A stretch of 64,000 nt of DNA from the NCBI RefSeq assembly GCF_022829635.1, contig NZ_JAKSYO010000106.1, positions 25,854-89,853 of the forward strand. Reading direction: 5' to 3'. Positions 36,037-44,817 of the stretch are shown in pieces. The notes beneath the pieces are model-generated. The model was not told where the DNA came from, ran no database searches, and saw only the letters and a program-made list of their open reading frames with translations. Every line of letters starts with the position of its first letter. The stretch's first letter is position 1. The position numbers and the translations under genes are program-made. This DNA comes from Methylobacterium sp. E-066 (GTDB taxonomy: Bacteria > Pseudomonadota > Alphaproteobacteria > Rhizobiales > Beijerinckiaceae).

Positions 36037-37255
36037 CGCCGGGGATCCGGGTGGTGTTCCAGGCGGCGGACCCCGTGGCGATCGTCCCCAGCGGGGCCGG
36101 TCCGGGGGCGAAGGACGCGTAGGTCGGCAGATGGCGCGCCGCGCAGGCATCCCAGGCATGGGCCCGGGCGACCTCAAGGCCGCAGGCCCGCAGCCGGGCC
36201 CGCCGGGACGGCTCGAGGCTCGCCTGCATCGCGGCGGCGATCGCGTCGGGATCGTCGGGCTCGACCGCGAGCGCTTCTCCGGGGGCGAGGTACTCGGTGA
36301 AGGGCGGCTGTGCCGAGACGATGACCGGCGTCCCGCAGGCCATCGCCTCCAGGACGCACAGGCCGTAGCCCTCCCGCAGCGACGGGAATACCAGCGCGTC
36401 GGCGATCCGGTACAGCCCCGGCATGTCGGCTTGCGGGATCGGCCCGGTCCGGACCACCGGCTTGCCGGGGCCGACTTCGAGGCCCTCGCGTTCCAGCGCG
36501 GCACAGCAGCGGGCCTCGTAGCCCGCATGATCGAGGAGCGAGGCACCTCCGGCGATCACGAGTTGTGCGGCTGGGATATGCTGGCGCAGGCGGACGAAGG
36601 CCGCGATGATCGCCAGCGTGTTCTTGCGCGCCTCGAACCCGCCGACGCTCAGGAAGACCGGCCCCGCCCCGAGCCCGAGGCGCCGGCGCAGGTCGGCATC
36701 GCCGGGCGCCGGTTCGGGCGTGTAGACCATGCCGTCCACGCCGCTGCCGACTACGTCGGCCCGGGCCCCGTACTCCGCCGCGAGGGTCGCGGCCCAGGTC
36801 CGGCTGACACAGAGCAGCCGCCCGGCGTCGACGATCGCCCGCTCCTGCAACTGACTGAGCTGCGGGTCCGTCAGCGTGTCGATGTGGTGGACCGTGCGGA
36901 CGAACCCCGGGATCAGGCGACGGCGCGTCAGGGTCGCCAGCGCGTTGCCGCTGATGCCGCAATGGGCATGGAAGATGTCGAAGTCGCAGGCAGCCGGTGT
37001 CGAGAAATGGGACAGGTAATCGGCGATCCGCGACTGGACCAGCGCCCCCGTCGGCGCCGAGACGGCTTTGGCCGCGACAGAGACCACGGGGCAGCGCGCG
37101 TCGCGGAAGAAGCCTCGGCCGGTCGGGTCGGGCGCGTGGACCACCGCCTCGTGCCCGAGGTCGCACAGCGCCTCGCCGAGGGCCAGGGCATGGACCACCC
37201 CCCCACGGGGATTGGTCGAGTGCGTGAGAATCGCGATGCGCAAGCGATCGACCAT
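36029..37255 (-). CDS. MSMEG_0565 family glycosyltransferase (GT4 type)
   Basis: A 408-residue GT-B glycosyltransferase. The N-terminal THSTNPRGGVVHALALGEAL, followed by VVHAPDPTGRGFF, is typical of the MSMEG_0565 group; the C-terminal GT4 donor-binding blocks are SVGGFEARKNTLAI and FPSLREGYGLCVLEAMACGTPV. The acceptor and sugar are unknown. The family co-occurs with the Nit1 nitrilase cluster and with MSMEG_0570, its immediate downstream partner here. No nitrilase, radical SAM, GNAT or flavoprotein genes of the cluster follow within the window. The ATG at 37255 begins the family-like sequence; the longer frame to 37357 does not. Confidence 0.9.
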   Translation of the reverse strand: MVDRLRIAILTHSTNPRGGVVHALALGEALCDLGHEAVVHAPDPTGRGFFRDARCPVVSVAAKAVSAPTGALVQSRIADYLSHFSTPAACDFDIFHAHCGISGNALATLTRRRLIPGFVRTVHHIDTLTDPQLSQLQERAIVDAGRLLCVSRTWAATLAAEYGARADVVGSGVDGMVYTPEPAPGDADLRRRLGLGAGPVFLSVGGFEARKNTLAIIAAFVRLRQHIPAAQLVIAGGASLLDHAGYEARCCAALEREGLEVGPGKPVVRTGPIPQADMPGLYRIADALVFPSLREGYGLCVLEAMACGTPVIVSAQPPFTEYLAPGEALAVEPDDPDAIAAAMQASLEPSRRARLRACGLEVARAHAWDACAARHLPTYASFAPGPAPLGTIATGSAAWNTTRIPGDA

Positions 37256-37666
37256 GGGGCGGCTCACAAAGGCCCGCAGCCGGTCCGGACTTCGCGCTCG
37301 AAGGTCCGGACCCGGATCGCCGCCGCCCGCTCGGGGATCCGGGCCGACCGTTCGCATCGTTCATGCCGAAATCGGACCCGGCGAACCAAATCGGTGATTT
37401 AACACCGCAGTCCGTAGTCTCCGTTGGGCGAACGCCGGGAAACCGCGAGGCTGATTGTCGGATCTGAGCCACAGCGTCGCGTATCGGAACCACCAACCCG
37501 CCGCATCATTGCCGCCGAGACACCCGGGCATCCGAAGCAACGTCCTGAATATTGAATTCAAGGCCGTAGCGTTGGGATTAAAACGTGGCGCTGTCCTCCT
37601 GCGGACGCCGATCCTCGGCTCTTCGGACGACGCTTCGGCCGCGGGATATGGCGGAGAACCAAGACC
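37256..37666. other. Divergent intergenic region with two GGTCCGGAC palindromes; no gene
   Basis: 411 nt between the divergent glycosyltransferase and cupredoxin-like genes. It contains GGTCCGGAC at 37282-37290 and GGTCCGGACC at 37303-37312, two copies of a self-complementary 10-mer about two helical turns apart, 27 nt upstream of the glycosyltransferase start. No other structure noticed. Confidence 0.5.
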
Positions 37667-38116
37667 TTGCGACGCATTCTGATGACCGCTGCCTTGGCCA
37701 CGCTGCTCGCGGGCGCAGCCAGCGCCGAAGACAACCCGCAGCTCGGCAAACCCGCCAGCGCGGTGATGCCGCCGGTCGAGCTGACCGTCACCCTGCAGGA
37801 CGGCAAGCCGGTCTGCGCGCCGGCGGATCTGCGCCTGCCGGCCAACACCGACGTGATGCTGCAGGTCGTGAGCCAGGCCAACGTTCCGGTGACGATCACG
37901 GCGGAGGGCCAGTTCGAGCAGGGCCATCTGCTGCACGCCGACGGCGACCTCGTTCACGTGATGAGCGAGAAGGGCTACACCGTGAAGGCCAATGGCCACG
38001 GGACGCTCAAGCTGCGCACCCTGGATGCCGGCGAGCATAGCTACGCCTGCACCGCCAACAACATGCGCGATGCGCCGTTCGTGGGCAAGATGACCCTGTC
38101 CCCGCCCGCCGGCTGA
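37667..38116 (+). CDS. Exported cupredoxin-like protein
   Basis: A 149-residue periplasmic protein: signal peptide MRRILMTAALATLLAGAASA, then a single beta-sandwich with the cupredoxin-like C-terminus GEHSYACTANNMRDAPFVGK. The late cysteine followed by a methionine is compatible with a type 1 copper site, but the histidine spacing is not a textbook match, so copper binding is only possible. TTG at 37667 is the preferred start, since GGAGA lies 8 nt upstream; ATG at 37682 lacks a ribosome-binding site and would shorten the signal peptide. First gene of a long plus-strand run. Confidence 0.75.
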   Translation: MRRILMTAALATLLAGAASAEDNPQLGKPASAVMPPVELTVTLQDGKPVCAPADLRLPANTDVMLQVVSQANVPVTITAEGQFEQGHLLHADGDLVHVMSEKGYTVKANGHGTLKLRTLDAGEHSYACTANNMRDAPFVGKMTLSPPAG

Positions 38117-38275
38117 TTCGCGTCTTCACGCCGTGCGGTTCCGGCCGGGCGGCGTGCCAGCGTTTATTTTGTGTTACGAATTCACTTCGCCTTCAACGCG
38201 CCCGCGGAACTGCTCTTTTCAAGTCCCTGTGTCAGATTGTATCTGTCGTCGACGAGCGGCGGAGCAATCGGTCCC

Positions 38276-39094
38276 GTGTCCCAGAATCCGACATCAGTCT
38301 CTCCCGCCAAGTCACGCCGCAGGCGGCTGCGCGAAGTCTTGGTGGTGTGCGGCCTCCTGCTGGTGCCCACGGCGGTGCTCGCCTACGCGGATCTGCTGCC
38401 CGATTCGCTGGATCTCCTCGGCTTCGACCTGAGCGACAGCCCGGACCTGCCGCACGTCGCCCGGCAGATCGCGATCGGCGCCCCGCTCAAGATCGTGGCG
38501 TTCGGTTCGTCCTCCACCGAGGGCATCGGCGCCTCGAGCCCGGCCCATTCCTACCCCGCGCGCCTGCAGATCGACCTGCGCAAGAAGCTGCGCGGCCTGG
38601 ATGTCGCCGTGATCAACCGCGGCATCGGCGGCGAGCACGTGGACGACATGCTGAAGCGCCTGGACCGCGACGTGATCGCGGCCGAGCCGCAGCTTGTTAT
38701 CTGGCAGACCGGCAGCAACGATCCCCTGCGCGGTGTCTCGATCGAGCATTTTCACGAGGCGACCGCCGCCGCGATTCGGCGCATCCGGGAGGCCGGCATC
38801 GATGTGGTGCTGATGGAGCCGCAATGGTGCCCGAAGCTCGATTCGACGCCCGGCTCCTCGCGGTTCCGCGACGCGGTGCGGGCGATCGGGGACGAGCTCG
38901 ATGTGCCGGTGATCCGGCGCGCCGACCTGATGCACGGCTGGGTCCGTGAAGGAAAACTCACCGCCAAGCAGCTCTTCGCCTCGGACGGCCTGCACATGGC
39001 CGATGGCGGCTACGCCCTGCTGGCCCAGGCCGCGGCCGAATCGATCCTGCACGATGCCGGCCCGGTTCAGACTACCGAGGCGGTCGCCGAGTAG
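38276..39094 (+). CDS. SGNH/GDSL-family hydrolase, membrane-anchored
   Basis: About 272 residues from the GTG at 38276. A basic stretch (KSRRRRLRE) precedes one hydrophobic segment (VLVVCGLLLVPTAVLAYA), a signal anchor or signal peptide; the catalytic domain follows on the periplasmic side. SGNH blocks: GSSSTEG (nucleophile serine), RGIGGEHVDDM (glycine), TGSNDP (asparagine) and DGLHMADGG (Asp and His). Predicted esterase or acyl-sugar deacetylase acting on envelope glycans. A longer in-frame start at GTG 38171 is possible but adds no recognisable sequence. Confidence 0.85.
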   Translation: MSQNPTSVSPAKSRRRRLREVLVVCGLLLVPTAVLAYADLLPDSLDLLGFDLSDSPDLPHVARQIAIGAPLKIVAFGSSSTEGIGASSPAHSYPARLQIDLRKKLRGLDVAVINRGIGGEHVDDMLKRLDRDVIAAEPQLVIWQTGSNDPLRGVSIEHFHEATAAAIRRIREAGIDVVLMEPQWCPKLDSTPGSSRFRDAVRAIGDELDVPVIRRADLMHGWVREGKLTAKQLFASDGLHMADGGYALLAQAAAESILHDAGPVQTTEAVAE

Positions 39095-39158
39095 CTCACC
39101 GCTGGACTCGGCCTGAAAAGCTCCCCATCTCGGCCCCACCGAGATCGGAGCCGACATC

Positions 39159-39737
39159 TTGAGCCACGACGCATTCAGGTACGACGACCGGGGCTTCGTG
39201 CCCCAGATGCACGCCACCACGATCCTGATGGTCCGCAAGGGCGGCCGCGTGGTCGTCGGCGGCGACGGGCAGGTCAGCCTCGGCCAGACCATCGTGAAGG
39301 GCAACGCCCGCAAGGTCCGACGCTTGGCCAAGGGTTCCGTAATCGGCGGCTTCGCCGGCGCCACCGCGGACGCCTTCACGCTGTTCGAGCGGTTGGAAGC
39401 CAAGCTGGAACAGTATCCCGGCCAGCTCACCCGGGCCTGCGTCGAACTCACCAAGGATTGGCGCACCGACCGCTACCTGCGCCGCCTCGAAGCGATGATG
39501 GTCGTGGCCGACAAGGAGGTCAGCCTGCTCCTGTCGGGCTCGGGCGACGTGCTGGAACCGGAGAGCGGCGTCATGGCGATCGGCTCCGGCGGCAACTACG
39601 CCCTGGCGGCCGCCCGCGCGCTTGAGGATACCGACCTCGACGCCGAGGCGATCGTGCGCAAAGCCATGGCGATCGCCGCCGAAATCTGCGTCTACACCAA
39701 CGGCAATCTGGTGATCGAAGCGCTTGATCAGGCGTGA
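39159..39737 (+). CDS. hslV: ATP-dependent protease peptidase subunit HslV
   Basis: A 192-residue proteasome-like subunit. The mature N-terminal threonine is T20 in [19 protein letters not shown], so a 19-residue propeptide is removed; [11 protein letters not shown] and [17 protein letters not shown] complete the signature. It works as a dodecamer with the HslU ATPase to degrade misfolded cytoplasmic proteins. TTG at 39159 is the apparent start. Unusually, hslU is not next to it but about 3.7 kb downstream, after a chemoreceptor and a SulP transporter gene on the same strand. Confidence 0.95.
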   Translation: MSHDAFRYDDRGFVPQMHATTILMVRKGGRVVVGGDGQVSLGQTIVKGNARKVRRLAKGSVIGGFAGATADAFTLFERLEAKLEQYPGQLTRACVELTKDWRTDRYLRRLEAMMVVADKEVSLLLSGSGDVLEPESGVMAIGSGGNYALAAARALEDTDLDAEAIVRKAMAIAAEICVYTNGNLVIEALDQA

Positions 39738-39979
39738 TCGAAGGCTGGGACGCTGATGGGATGATGGCCTCGCCGCCGGTGAAAACGATTGGCGCGGTCG
39801 ATTAAAAATCACGTCTCCCGCGGTATGCTCCGATCCGCCGAACGGGCAGTCGGGCCGATACGGTGAGCCGGCCAGTCCAAGGTTCAAAACGTACGGACTC
39901 GCCAGCAGGACCCACTTTAACGGAGCCTTGATCCGTCACCGGCACAATCGTTCCACAAAAGCTTTCGGTGGAAACGGCC

Positions 39980-41650
39980 ATGAAGATCGGCGGGAAACTT
40001 CTGGGCTTCGTGGCGGCCTGCAGCCTCACGACGCTGGTGGTCGCTGGCGTAAGCGTCGCGACGCTGCAACGCTTCGAGCAGGCGCTGACGCGCGTCGAGG
40101 ACGCCTCGATCCGATCCCTCGATGCCGCCAACTTCAACCGCCTCGCCGCCGAGGTCACGATGGATTCGCGCGGCGTCTACGCCTCGGCGGACCGGACCGA
40201 GGCCGGGAAATACGCCGCCGGCATCCGCAAGGGTCTCGCCGCGATGGATGCCCTGCGGGCCGACTGGGCGCCCCGGGTGACCGATGCCGAGCGCCCGCTG
40301 TTCGACACCATGGCGCGGAACGCCGATGCCTTCCGGACCCTGCGGACCGCGCTGGCCACCGCCGGCGTGGAGACCGGCCCGCGCGCCGCCGCCGATCTCG
40401 GCTTCAACGAGGCCAACCAGTCCAACCGCAGGGCCTTCCAGGCGAGCATCGATGCCCTGGTCACCGGCGGTCGGGCCGAGATGGCGGCGATCAAGGCCGA
40501 GACGCGGGATCTCTTCCAGGCGCGCACGCTCCTCGTCTTCGGGCTCGCGCTCGCCGGAACGCTGCTGTGCTGCGGCCTCGGTCTCCTCGTCGGCCAGCGC
40601 CAGATCGCCCGGCCGTTGCGTGCGGTCTCTGCGGCGATCCAGCGCCTGTCCCGGGGCGATCTGACGCTTCCGGTCGTCAAGGCCGGCCGCGACGAGATCG
40701 GAGCGATCTGGGCGAGCATGGCGATCTTTGCCGGGACGATGCGGGAGGCCGAAAGCCTCCGGTTGGAGCGTGAGCGGAGTGGTGCAGAAGCGGCGACGCG
40801 CAAGCACGCCGAGATGGTCGCGCTCGCCGACCAGTTCGAGGGCAGCATCGGCGGCCTGGTTCATCACTTGGCCGGCGCCGCCACAGGCATGGAGCGGGCT
40901 GCGGCCACCATGGCGGGCAATGCCGAACGCACCGACAAGCAATCCCGAGCCGTGACCCGGGCCGCCGAAACCACCGCGCACAATGTCGAGGCGGTCGCCG
41001 CCGCCACCGAGGAACTTGCCGCCACCGCGAGCGAGATCGGCGTCCAGGTCTCGCAGACCTCCGAGGCCGCGGCCGGCGCCGTGGAGGCGGCCAAGCGGAC
41101 CCGCGCGAGCGTCCAGGCGCTCGCCCGCAGCGCCGACGGCATCGGGCAGGTCGTGTCTCTGATCTCGACCATCGCGGGCCAGACCAACCTCCTCGCCCTC
41201 AACGCCACCATCGAGGCAGCGCGCGCCGGCGAGGCCGGGCGTGGCTTCGCGGTAGTTGCCACCGAGGTGAAGGCCCTGGCAAACCAGACGGCCCGGGCCA
41301 CGGACGAGATCGCCGGGCAGATCGAGGCGATGCGGGCTGCGACTCACGCGGCCGTCGAAGCCATCGAGGAGATCGGCGGCACGATCGAGCAGGTCCACGG
41401 CATCGCGATCGGCGTCGCCGCAGCCGTGGAGCAGCAGCAGGTCGCCACCCAGGAGATCGCCCGCAGCATCGCCGAGGCGGCGAGCGGGACCCGCGCCGTG
41501 ACCGAGACCATGTCGCTGGTGCTCGGTGCCGCCCATGAGACCGGCGCCAGCGCCGGCCAGGTCCTGGACGCCGCGGCCGACATCGCCCGCCGGTCGGACG
41601 GGCTGGGCGGCGAGGTCGCGGGCTTCGTCGCGCAGGTGCGGGCGGCCTGA
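39980..41650 (+). CDS. Methyl-accepting chemotaxis protein
   Basis: A 556-residue inner-membrane chemoreceptor. Topology: transmembrane helix at about 8-30, a periplasmic ligand-binding region of roughly 150 residues with mostly helical sequence, a second transmembrane helix ([22 protein letters not shown]), HAMP, then the cytoplasmic signalling hairpin whose tip reads [27 protein letters not shown] (spaced here for length). Ligand unknown. The ATG at 39980 has GGTGGA upstream; GTG 39968 is in frame but less likely. It sits between hslV and the SulP gene; no che genes are nearby. Confidence 0.95.
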   Translation: MKIGGKLLGFVAACSLTTLVVAGVSVATLQRFEQALTRVEDASIRSLDAANFNRLAAEVTMDSRGVYASADRTEAGKYAAGIRKGLAAMDALRADWAPRVTDAERPLFDTMARNADAFRTLRTALATAGVETGPRAAADLGFNEANQSNRRAFQASIDALVTGGRAEMAAIKAETRDLFQARTLLVFGLALAGTLLCCGLGLLVGQRQIARPLRAVSAAIQRLSRGDLTLPVVKAGRDEIGAIWASMAIFAGTMREAESLRLERERSGAEAATRKHAEMVALADQFEGSIGGLVHHLAGAATGMERAAATMAGNAERTDKQSRAVTRAAETTAHNVEAVAAATEELAATASEIGVQVSQTSEAAAGAVEAAKRTRASVQALARSADGIGQVVSLISTIAGQTNLLALNATIEAARAGEAGRGFAVVATEVKALANQTARATDEIAGQIEAMRAATHAAVEAIEEIGGTIEQVHGIAIGVAAAVEQQQVATQEIARSIAEAASGTRAVTETMSLVLGAAHETGASAGQVLDAAADIARRSDGLGGEVAGFVAQVRAA

Positions 41651-41655
41651 CGCGG

Positions 41656-41819
41656 GCGATGTTGCATCGCAGCGCGATGCCCCCTAGGGTCTGAGGCATT
41701 CGCAAGGACCCGGTGAAAGCCCGGGTGGCTCTTCCGGCCGCCGATCCGCCGGACCACGCATCCGAGACGCTCTCTCCTCCGCCTCCAAGTGCGGACGCGC
41801 GTCTCGTGCGGATTTTTTC
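41656..41819 (+). promoter_or_regulatory. Structured 5' leader of the SulP gene, attenuator-like (candidate sul1-type RNA)
   Basis: Several stems occur in order: GCGATG/CATCGC (41656-41670); GCGATGCC/GGCATTCGC (41674-41703) enclosing CCCTAGGG; ACCCGG/CCGGGT (41708-41726) with loop TGAAAGC; TCCGG/CCGGA (41733-41753); then CGAGACGC/GCGTCTCG (41763-41806) enclosing TCCGC/GCGGA. The last stem is followed by a T6 run at 41813-41818, immediately before the ATG, giving an intrinsic-terminator shape. No Shine-Dalgarno is visible apart from GCGGA. sul1 RNAs are known upstream of SulP genes in Alphaproteobacteria; the assignment here is tentative. Confidence 0.45.
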
Positions 41820-43316
41820 ATGCCACGCAACACATCCGGAACCGCCGGCCTTCTCGGGTCGTGGGTGTCCAATATCCGCGGCGACACCCTGTCGGGGATC
41901 GTCGTCGCTCTCGCGCTGATCCCGGAGGCGATCGGCTTCTCGGTCATCGCCGGGGTCGATCCCAAGGTCGGGCTCTACGCCTCGGTGGTCATCGCCTGCA
42001 CGATCGCCTTCGCGGGCGGGCGCCCGGCCATGATCTCGGCCGCCACCGCCGCCACCGCGGTGGTGATGGTCGATCTCGTCCGCGAGCACGGCGTCCAATA
42101 CCTGTTCGCCGCGACCATCCTGATGGGGCTGATCCAGATCCTGGCCGGCCTGCTCAAGCTCGGCCGGCTGATGCGGTTCGTGTCGCAATCGGTGATGACC
42201 GGGTTCGTCAACGCCCTGGCGATCCTGATCTTTCTGGCACAGATGCCCGAGCTCACGGGCGTCACGCCGGCGACCTACGGGCTGATCGCCCTCGGGCTCG
42301 CGATCATCTACGGGTTTCCCCGGATCACCCGGGCGGTGCCCTCGCCTCTCGTGGCGATCGCGGTGCTGACCGCGGTAACGGCGATCTTCCACCTCGACGT
42401 GCGTACCGTCTCGCATCTGGGCGCCCTGCCCTCGACGCTGCCGAGCTTCGCCCTGCCGAACGTGCCGCTCACCTTCGAGACCTTGCGGATCCTGCTGCCC
42501 TACGCGGCGACGCTGGCCGCAGTCGGCCTGCTGGAGAGCCTGCTCACCGCGCAGATCGTCGACGACATGACCGATACCGGCAGCGACAAGAACCGGGAAT
42601 GCATGGGCCAGGGCGTCGCCAACATGGCCTCCGCCGTGTTCGGCGGCATGGGCGGCTGCGCGATGATCGGGCAATCGGTGATCAACGTCTCCTCGGGGGC
42701 GCGGGGCCGCCTGTCCACGCTGGTGGCCGGGGCGTTCCTGCTGCTGCTCCTGGTGGCGTTGCAGGACCTGCTGGCGGTCGTCCCGGTCGCGGCCCTGACC
42801 GCGGTGATGATCATGGTCTCGCTCAACACCTTCTCCTGGCGTTCGCTGGCGCAGCTGCGCACCAACCCGCTACCCTCCTCCGCGGTGATGCTGGCGACCG
42901 TCCTGGTCGTGGTCGCCACCAAGGATCTGGCGATGGGCGTCCTGGCCGTCGTGCTCCTGTCCGGCGTGTTTTTCGCCGGCAAGGTGTCGCGGCTCAGCCA
43001 GGTGACATCCGAACGCTCGGCCGATGGCCGGACCCGGACCTATCGGGTGACCGGCCAAGTGTTCTTCGCCTCGGCGGGCACGTTCTCCGAGGCGATCGAC
43101 GTGCTGGAGCCGGTGGATCGCTTGGTCATCGACGTGCACGGCGCCCATTTCTGGGACATCTCGGCGGTGGCCGCCCTCGACCGCGTGGTCCTGAAGGCCC
43201 GGTCCCGCGGGCGGAACGTCGAGGTCGTCGGCCTGAACGCCGCGAGCGCGACCCTGGTCGAGCGCTTCGGCACGCACGACAAGGCCGGCGCCGCGCCGGC
43301 GCCGGCGGGACACTGA
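41820..43316 (+). CDS. SulP family anion (sulfate/bicarbonate) transporter
   Basis: A 498-residue inner-membrane protein with 10-14 hydrophobic segments, SulP blocks near the start ([35 protein letters not shown]) and middle ([14 protein letters not shown]), and a cytoplasmic STAS domain from about 405 to the end. Members import sulfate or bicarbonate or other small anions; the substrate is not fixed by sequence. The ATG at 41820 follows the structured leader directly, making RNA-level control likely. It reads between the chemoreceptor and hslU. Confidence 0.93.
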   Translation: MPRNTSGTAGLLGSWVSNIRGDTLSGIVVALALIPEAIGFSVIAGVDPKVGLYASVVIACTIAFAGGRPAMISAATAATAVVMVDLVREHGVQYLFAATILMGLIQILAGLLKLGRLMRFVSQSVMTGFVNALAILIFLAQMPELTGVTPATYGLIALGLAIIYGFPRITRAVPSPLVAIAVLTAVTAIFHLDVRTVSHLGALPSTLPSFALPNVPLTFETLRILLPYAATLAAVGLLESLLTAQIVDDMTDTGSDKNRECMGQGVANMASAVFGGMGGCAMIGQSVINVSSGARGRLSTLVAGAFLLLLLVALQDLLAVVPVAALTAVMIMVSLNTFSWRSLAQLRTNPLPSSAVMLATVLVVVATKDLAMGVLAVVLLSGVFFAGKVSRLSQVTSERSADGRTRTYRVTGQVFFASAGTFSEAIDVLEPVDRLVIDVHGAHFWDISAVAALDRVVLKARSRGRNVEVVGLNAASATLVERFGTHDKAGAAPAPAGH

Positions 43317-43433
43317 GGCGGCAGGACGCGCACCGCCGGCCGCGCTTCGCCTCTTGCGTCGCGCGCGCCGGGACCCCATTCCCGGCCTGGGCTCTTGGTT
43401 TCTTCGGGCCGGGAAAAACAGGATGGCACAGCG

Positions 43434-44747
43434 GTGACGACGTTCTCTCCGCGCGAGATCGTGTCCGAACTCGATCGCTTCATCGTCGGGCAGCACGACG
43501 CCAAGCGCGCCGTCGCGATCGCGCTCCGCAACCGCTGGCGGCGCCAGCAGCTGACCGGCCCGCTCCGTGAGGAAGTGGCCCCCAAGAACATCCTGATGAT
43601 CGGGCCGACCGGCTGCGGCAAGACCGAGATCGCCCGGCGGCTGGCCCGTCTGGCCAACGCCCCGTTCCTGAAGATCGAGGCGACCAAGTTCACCGAGGTC
43701 GGCTATGTCGGCCGCGACGTCGAGCAGATCGTGCGCGACCTCGTGGAGGTGGCGATCGGCCTGACCCGGCAGGCCAAGCGCGAGACCGTGAAGGCCAAGG
43801 CCGAGGCGGCGGCCGAGAACCGGATCCTCGACGCCCTGGTCGGGCCGACCGCCAGCCAGGCGACCCGCGACAGCTTCCGGCGCAAGCTGCGCGACAGCGA
43901 GCTCGACGACAAGGAAGTCGAGCTGGAACTGGCCTCGGGTGCGCCCGCGGGCCTGCCGATGTTCGAGATCCCCGGCATGCCGGGCGCCTCCATGGGGGCG
44001 ATCAATATCGGCGACGTGCTCGGCAAGGCGCTGGGCGGCCAGCGCGGCAAGCCGCGCCGGGTCCTGGTGCGCGACGCCTACGCGCCGCTGCTCGCCGAGG
44101 AATCCGACAAGCTGGTCGACGACGACGCCCTGATCCGCGAGGCGATCCGCGAGGTCGAGAACAACGGCATCGTCTTCCTCGACGAGATCGACAAGATCTG
44201 CACCCGCGAGGGCCGCTCCTCCGGCGACGTCTCCCGCGAGGGCGTCCAGCGCGACCTGCTGCCGCTGATCGAGGGGACGACGGTTGCGACCAAGCACGGC
44301 CCGGTGAAGACCGACCACGTGCTGTTCATCGCGTCCGGCGCCTTCCACGTCTCGAAGCCGTCCGATCTCCTGCCGGAACTTCAGGGCCGCCTGCCGATCC
44401 GGGTCGAGCTACAGCCGCTGACGGTAGACGATTTCCGCCAGATCCTGACCTCCACCGAGGCGAGCCTGCTCAAGCAGACGGTCGCGCTGATGCAGACCGA
44501 GGGCGTGACCCTCACCTTCACGGACGACGCCGTGGACGCGCTGGCCCGCGTCGCCGTCGAGGTGAATTCCTCCGTGGAAAATATCGGCGCCCGTCGGCTC
44601 CAGACCGTGCTGGAACGGGTGATCGACGAGATTTCGTTCACTGCTACCGACCGCTCCGGTGAAACGGTGCCGATCGACGCCGCCTATGTCCGGGCGCGGG
44701 TCGAGGATCTCGCGGCCAACGCGGATCTGAGCCGGTTCATCCTGTGA
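43434..44747 (+). CDS. hslU: ATP-dependent protease ATPase subunit HslU
   Basis: A 437-residue AAA+ unfoldase that feeds substrates to HslV. Walker A is GPTGCGKT at 57-64, Walker B IVFLDEID; the I-domain lies between about 110 and 240 and contains [10 protein letters not shown]; the C-terminus ends [16 protein letters not shown], the tail that docks on HslV. GTG at 43434 gives the standard HslU N-terminus [20 protein letters not shown] 4-codon minigene (ATG at 43423, stop TGA) overlaps this start. Separated from hslV by two unrelated genes, unlike the usual adjacent hslVU. Confidence 0.97.
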   Translation: MTTFSPREIVSELDRFIVGQHDAKRAVAIALRNRWRRQQLTGPLREEVAPKNILMIGPTGCGKTEIARRLARLANAPFLKIEATKFTEVGYVGRDVEQIVRDLVEVAIGLTRQAKRETVKAKAEAAAENRILDALVGPTASQATRDSFRRKLRDSELDDKEVELELASGAPAGLPMFEIPGMPGASMGAINIGDVLGKALGGQRGKPRRVLVRDAYAPLLAEESDKLVDDDALIREAIREVENNGIVFLDEIDKICTREGRSSGDVSREGVQRDLLPLIEGTTVATKHGPVKTDHVLFIASGAFHVSKPSDLLPELQGRLPIRVELQPLTVDDFRQILTSTEASLLKQTVALMQTEGVTLTFTDDAVDALARVAVEVNSSVENIGARRLQTVLERVIDEISFTATDRSGETVPIDAAYVRARVEDLAANADLSRFIL

Positions 44748-44771
44748 GCGTGCGCTGATCCCCCGAGGCCG

Positions 44772-44817
44772 ATGCGTCGATTAGGCCGGACAATCGACGC
44801 ATGATATGCGTCGATTG
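44772..44817 (+). promoter_or_regulatory. Triple operator-like repeat over the fic start codon
   Basis: ATGCGTCGATT at 44772-44782, its exact inverted copy AATCGACGCAT at 44792-44802, and a third, direct copy ATGCGTCGATTG at 44806-44817. The third includes the start codon and codons 2-4 of the Fic gene. The inverted pair has a 9-nt spacer and each copy is about one to two helical turns from the next, as expected for a dimeric DNA-binding protein. The Fic protein itself ends in a winged-helix domain, so autoregulation is likely. Confidence 0.7.

Noticed and set aside
41701..41726. Cobalamin-riboswitch-like string CCGGTGAAAGCCCGG in the SulP leader
   Set aside because: The rest of the B12 box and the conserved CTG-CCCCGC-ACTG segment are missing, and the downstream gene is not B12-related.
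43423..43437. Four-codon minigene overlapping the hslU start
   Set aside because: Could affect initiation, but a string this short arises easily by chance; mentioned in the hslU entry only.
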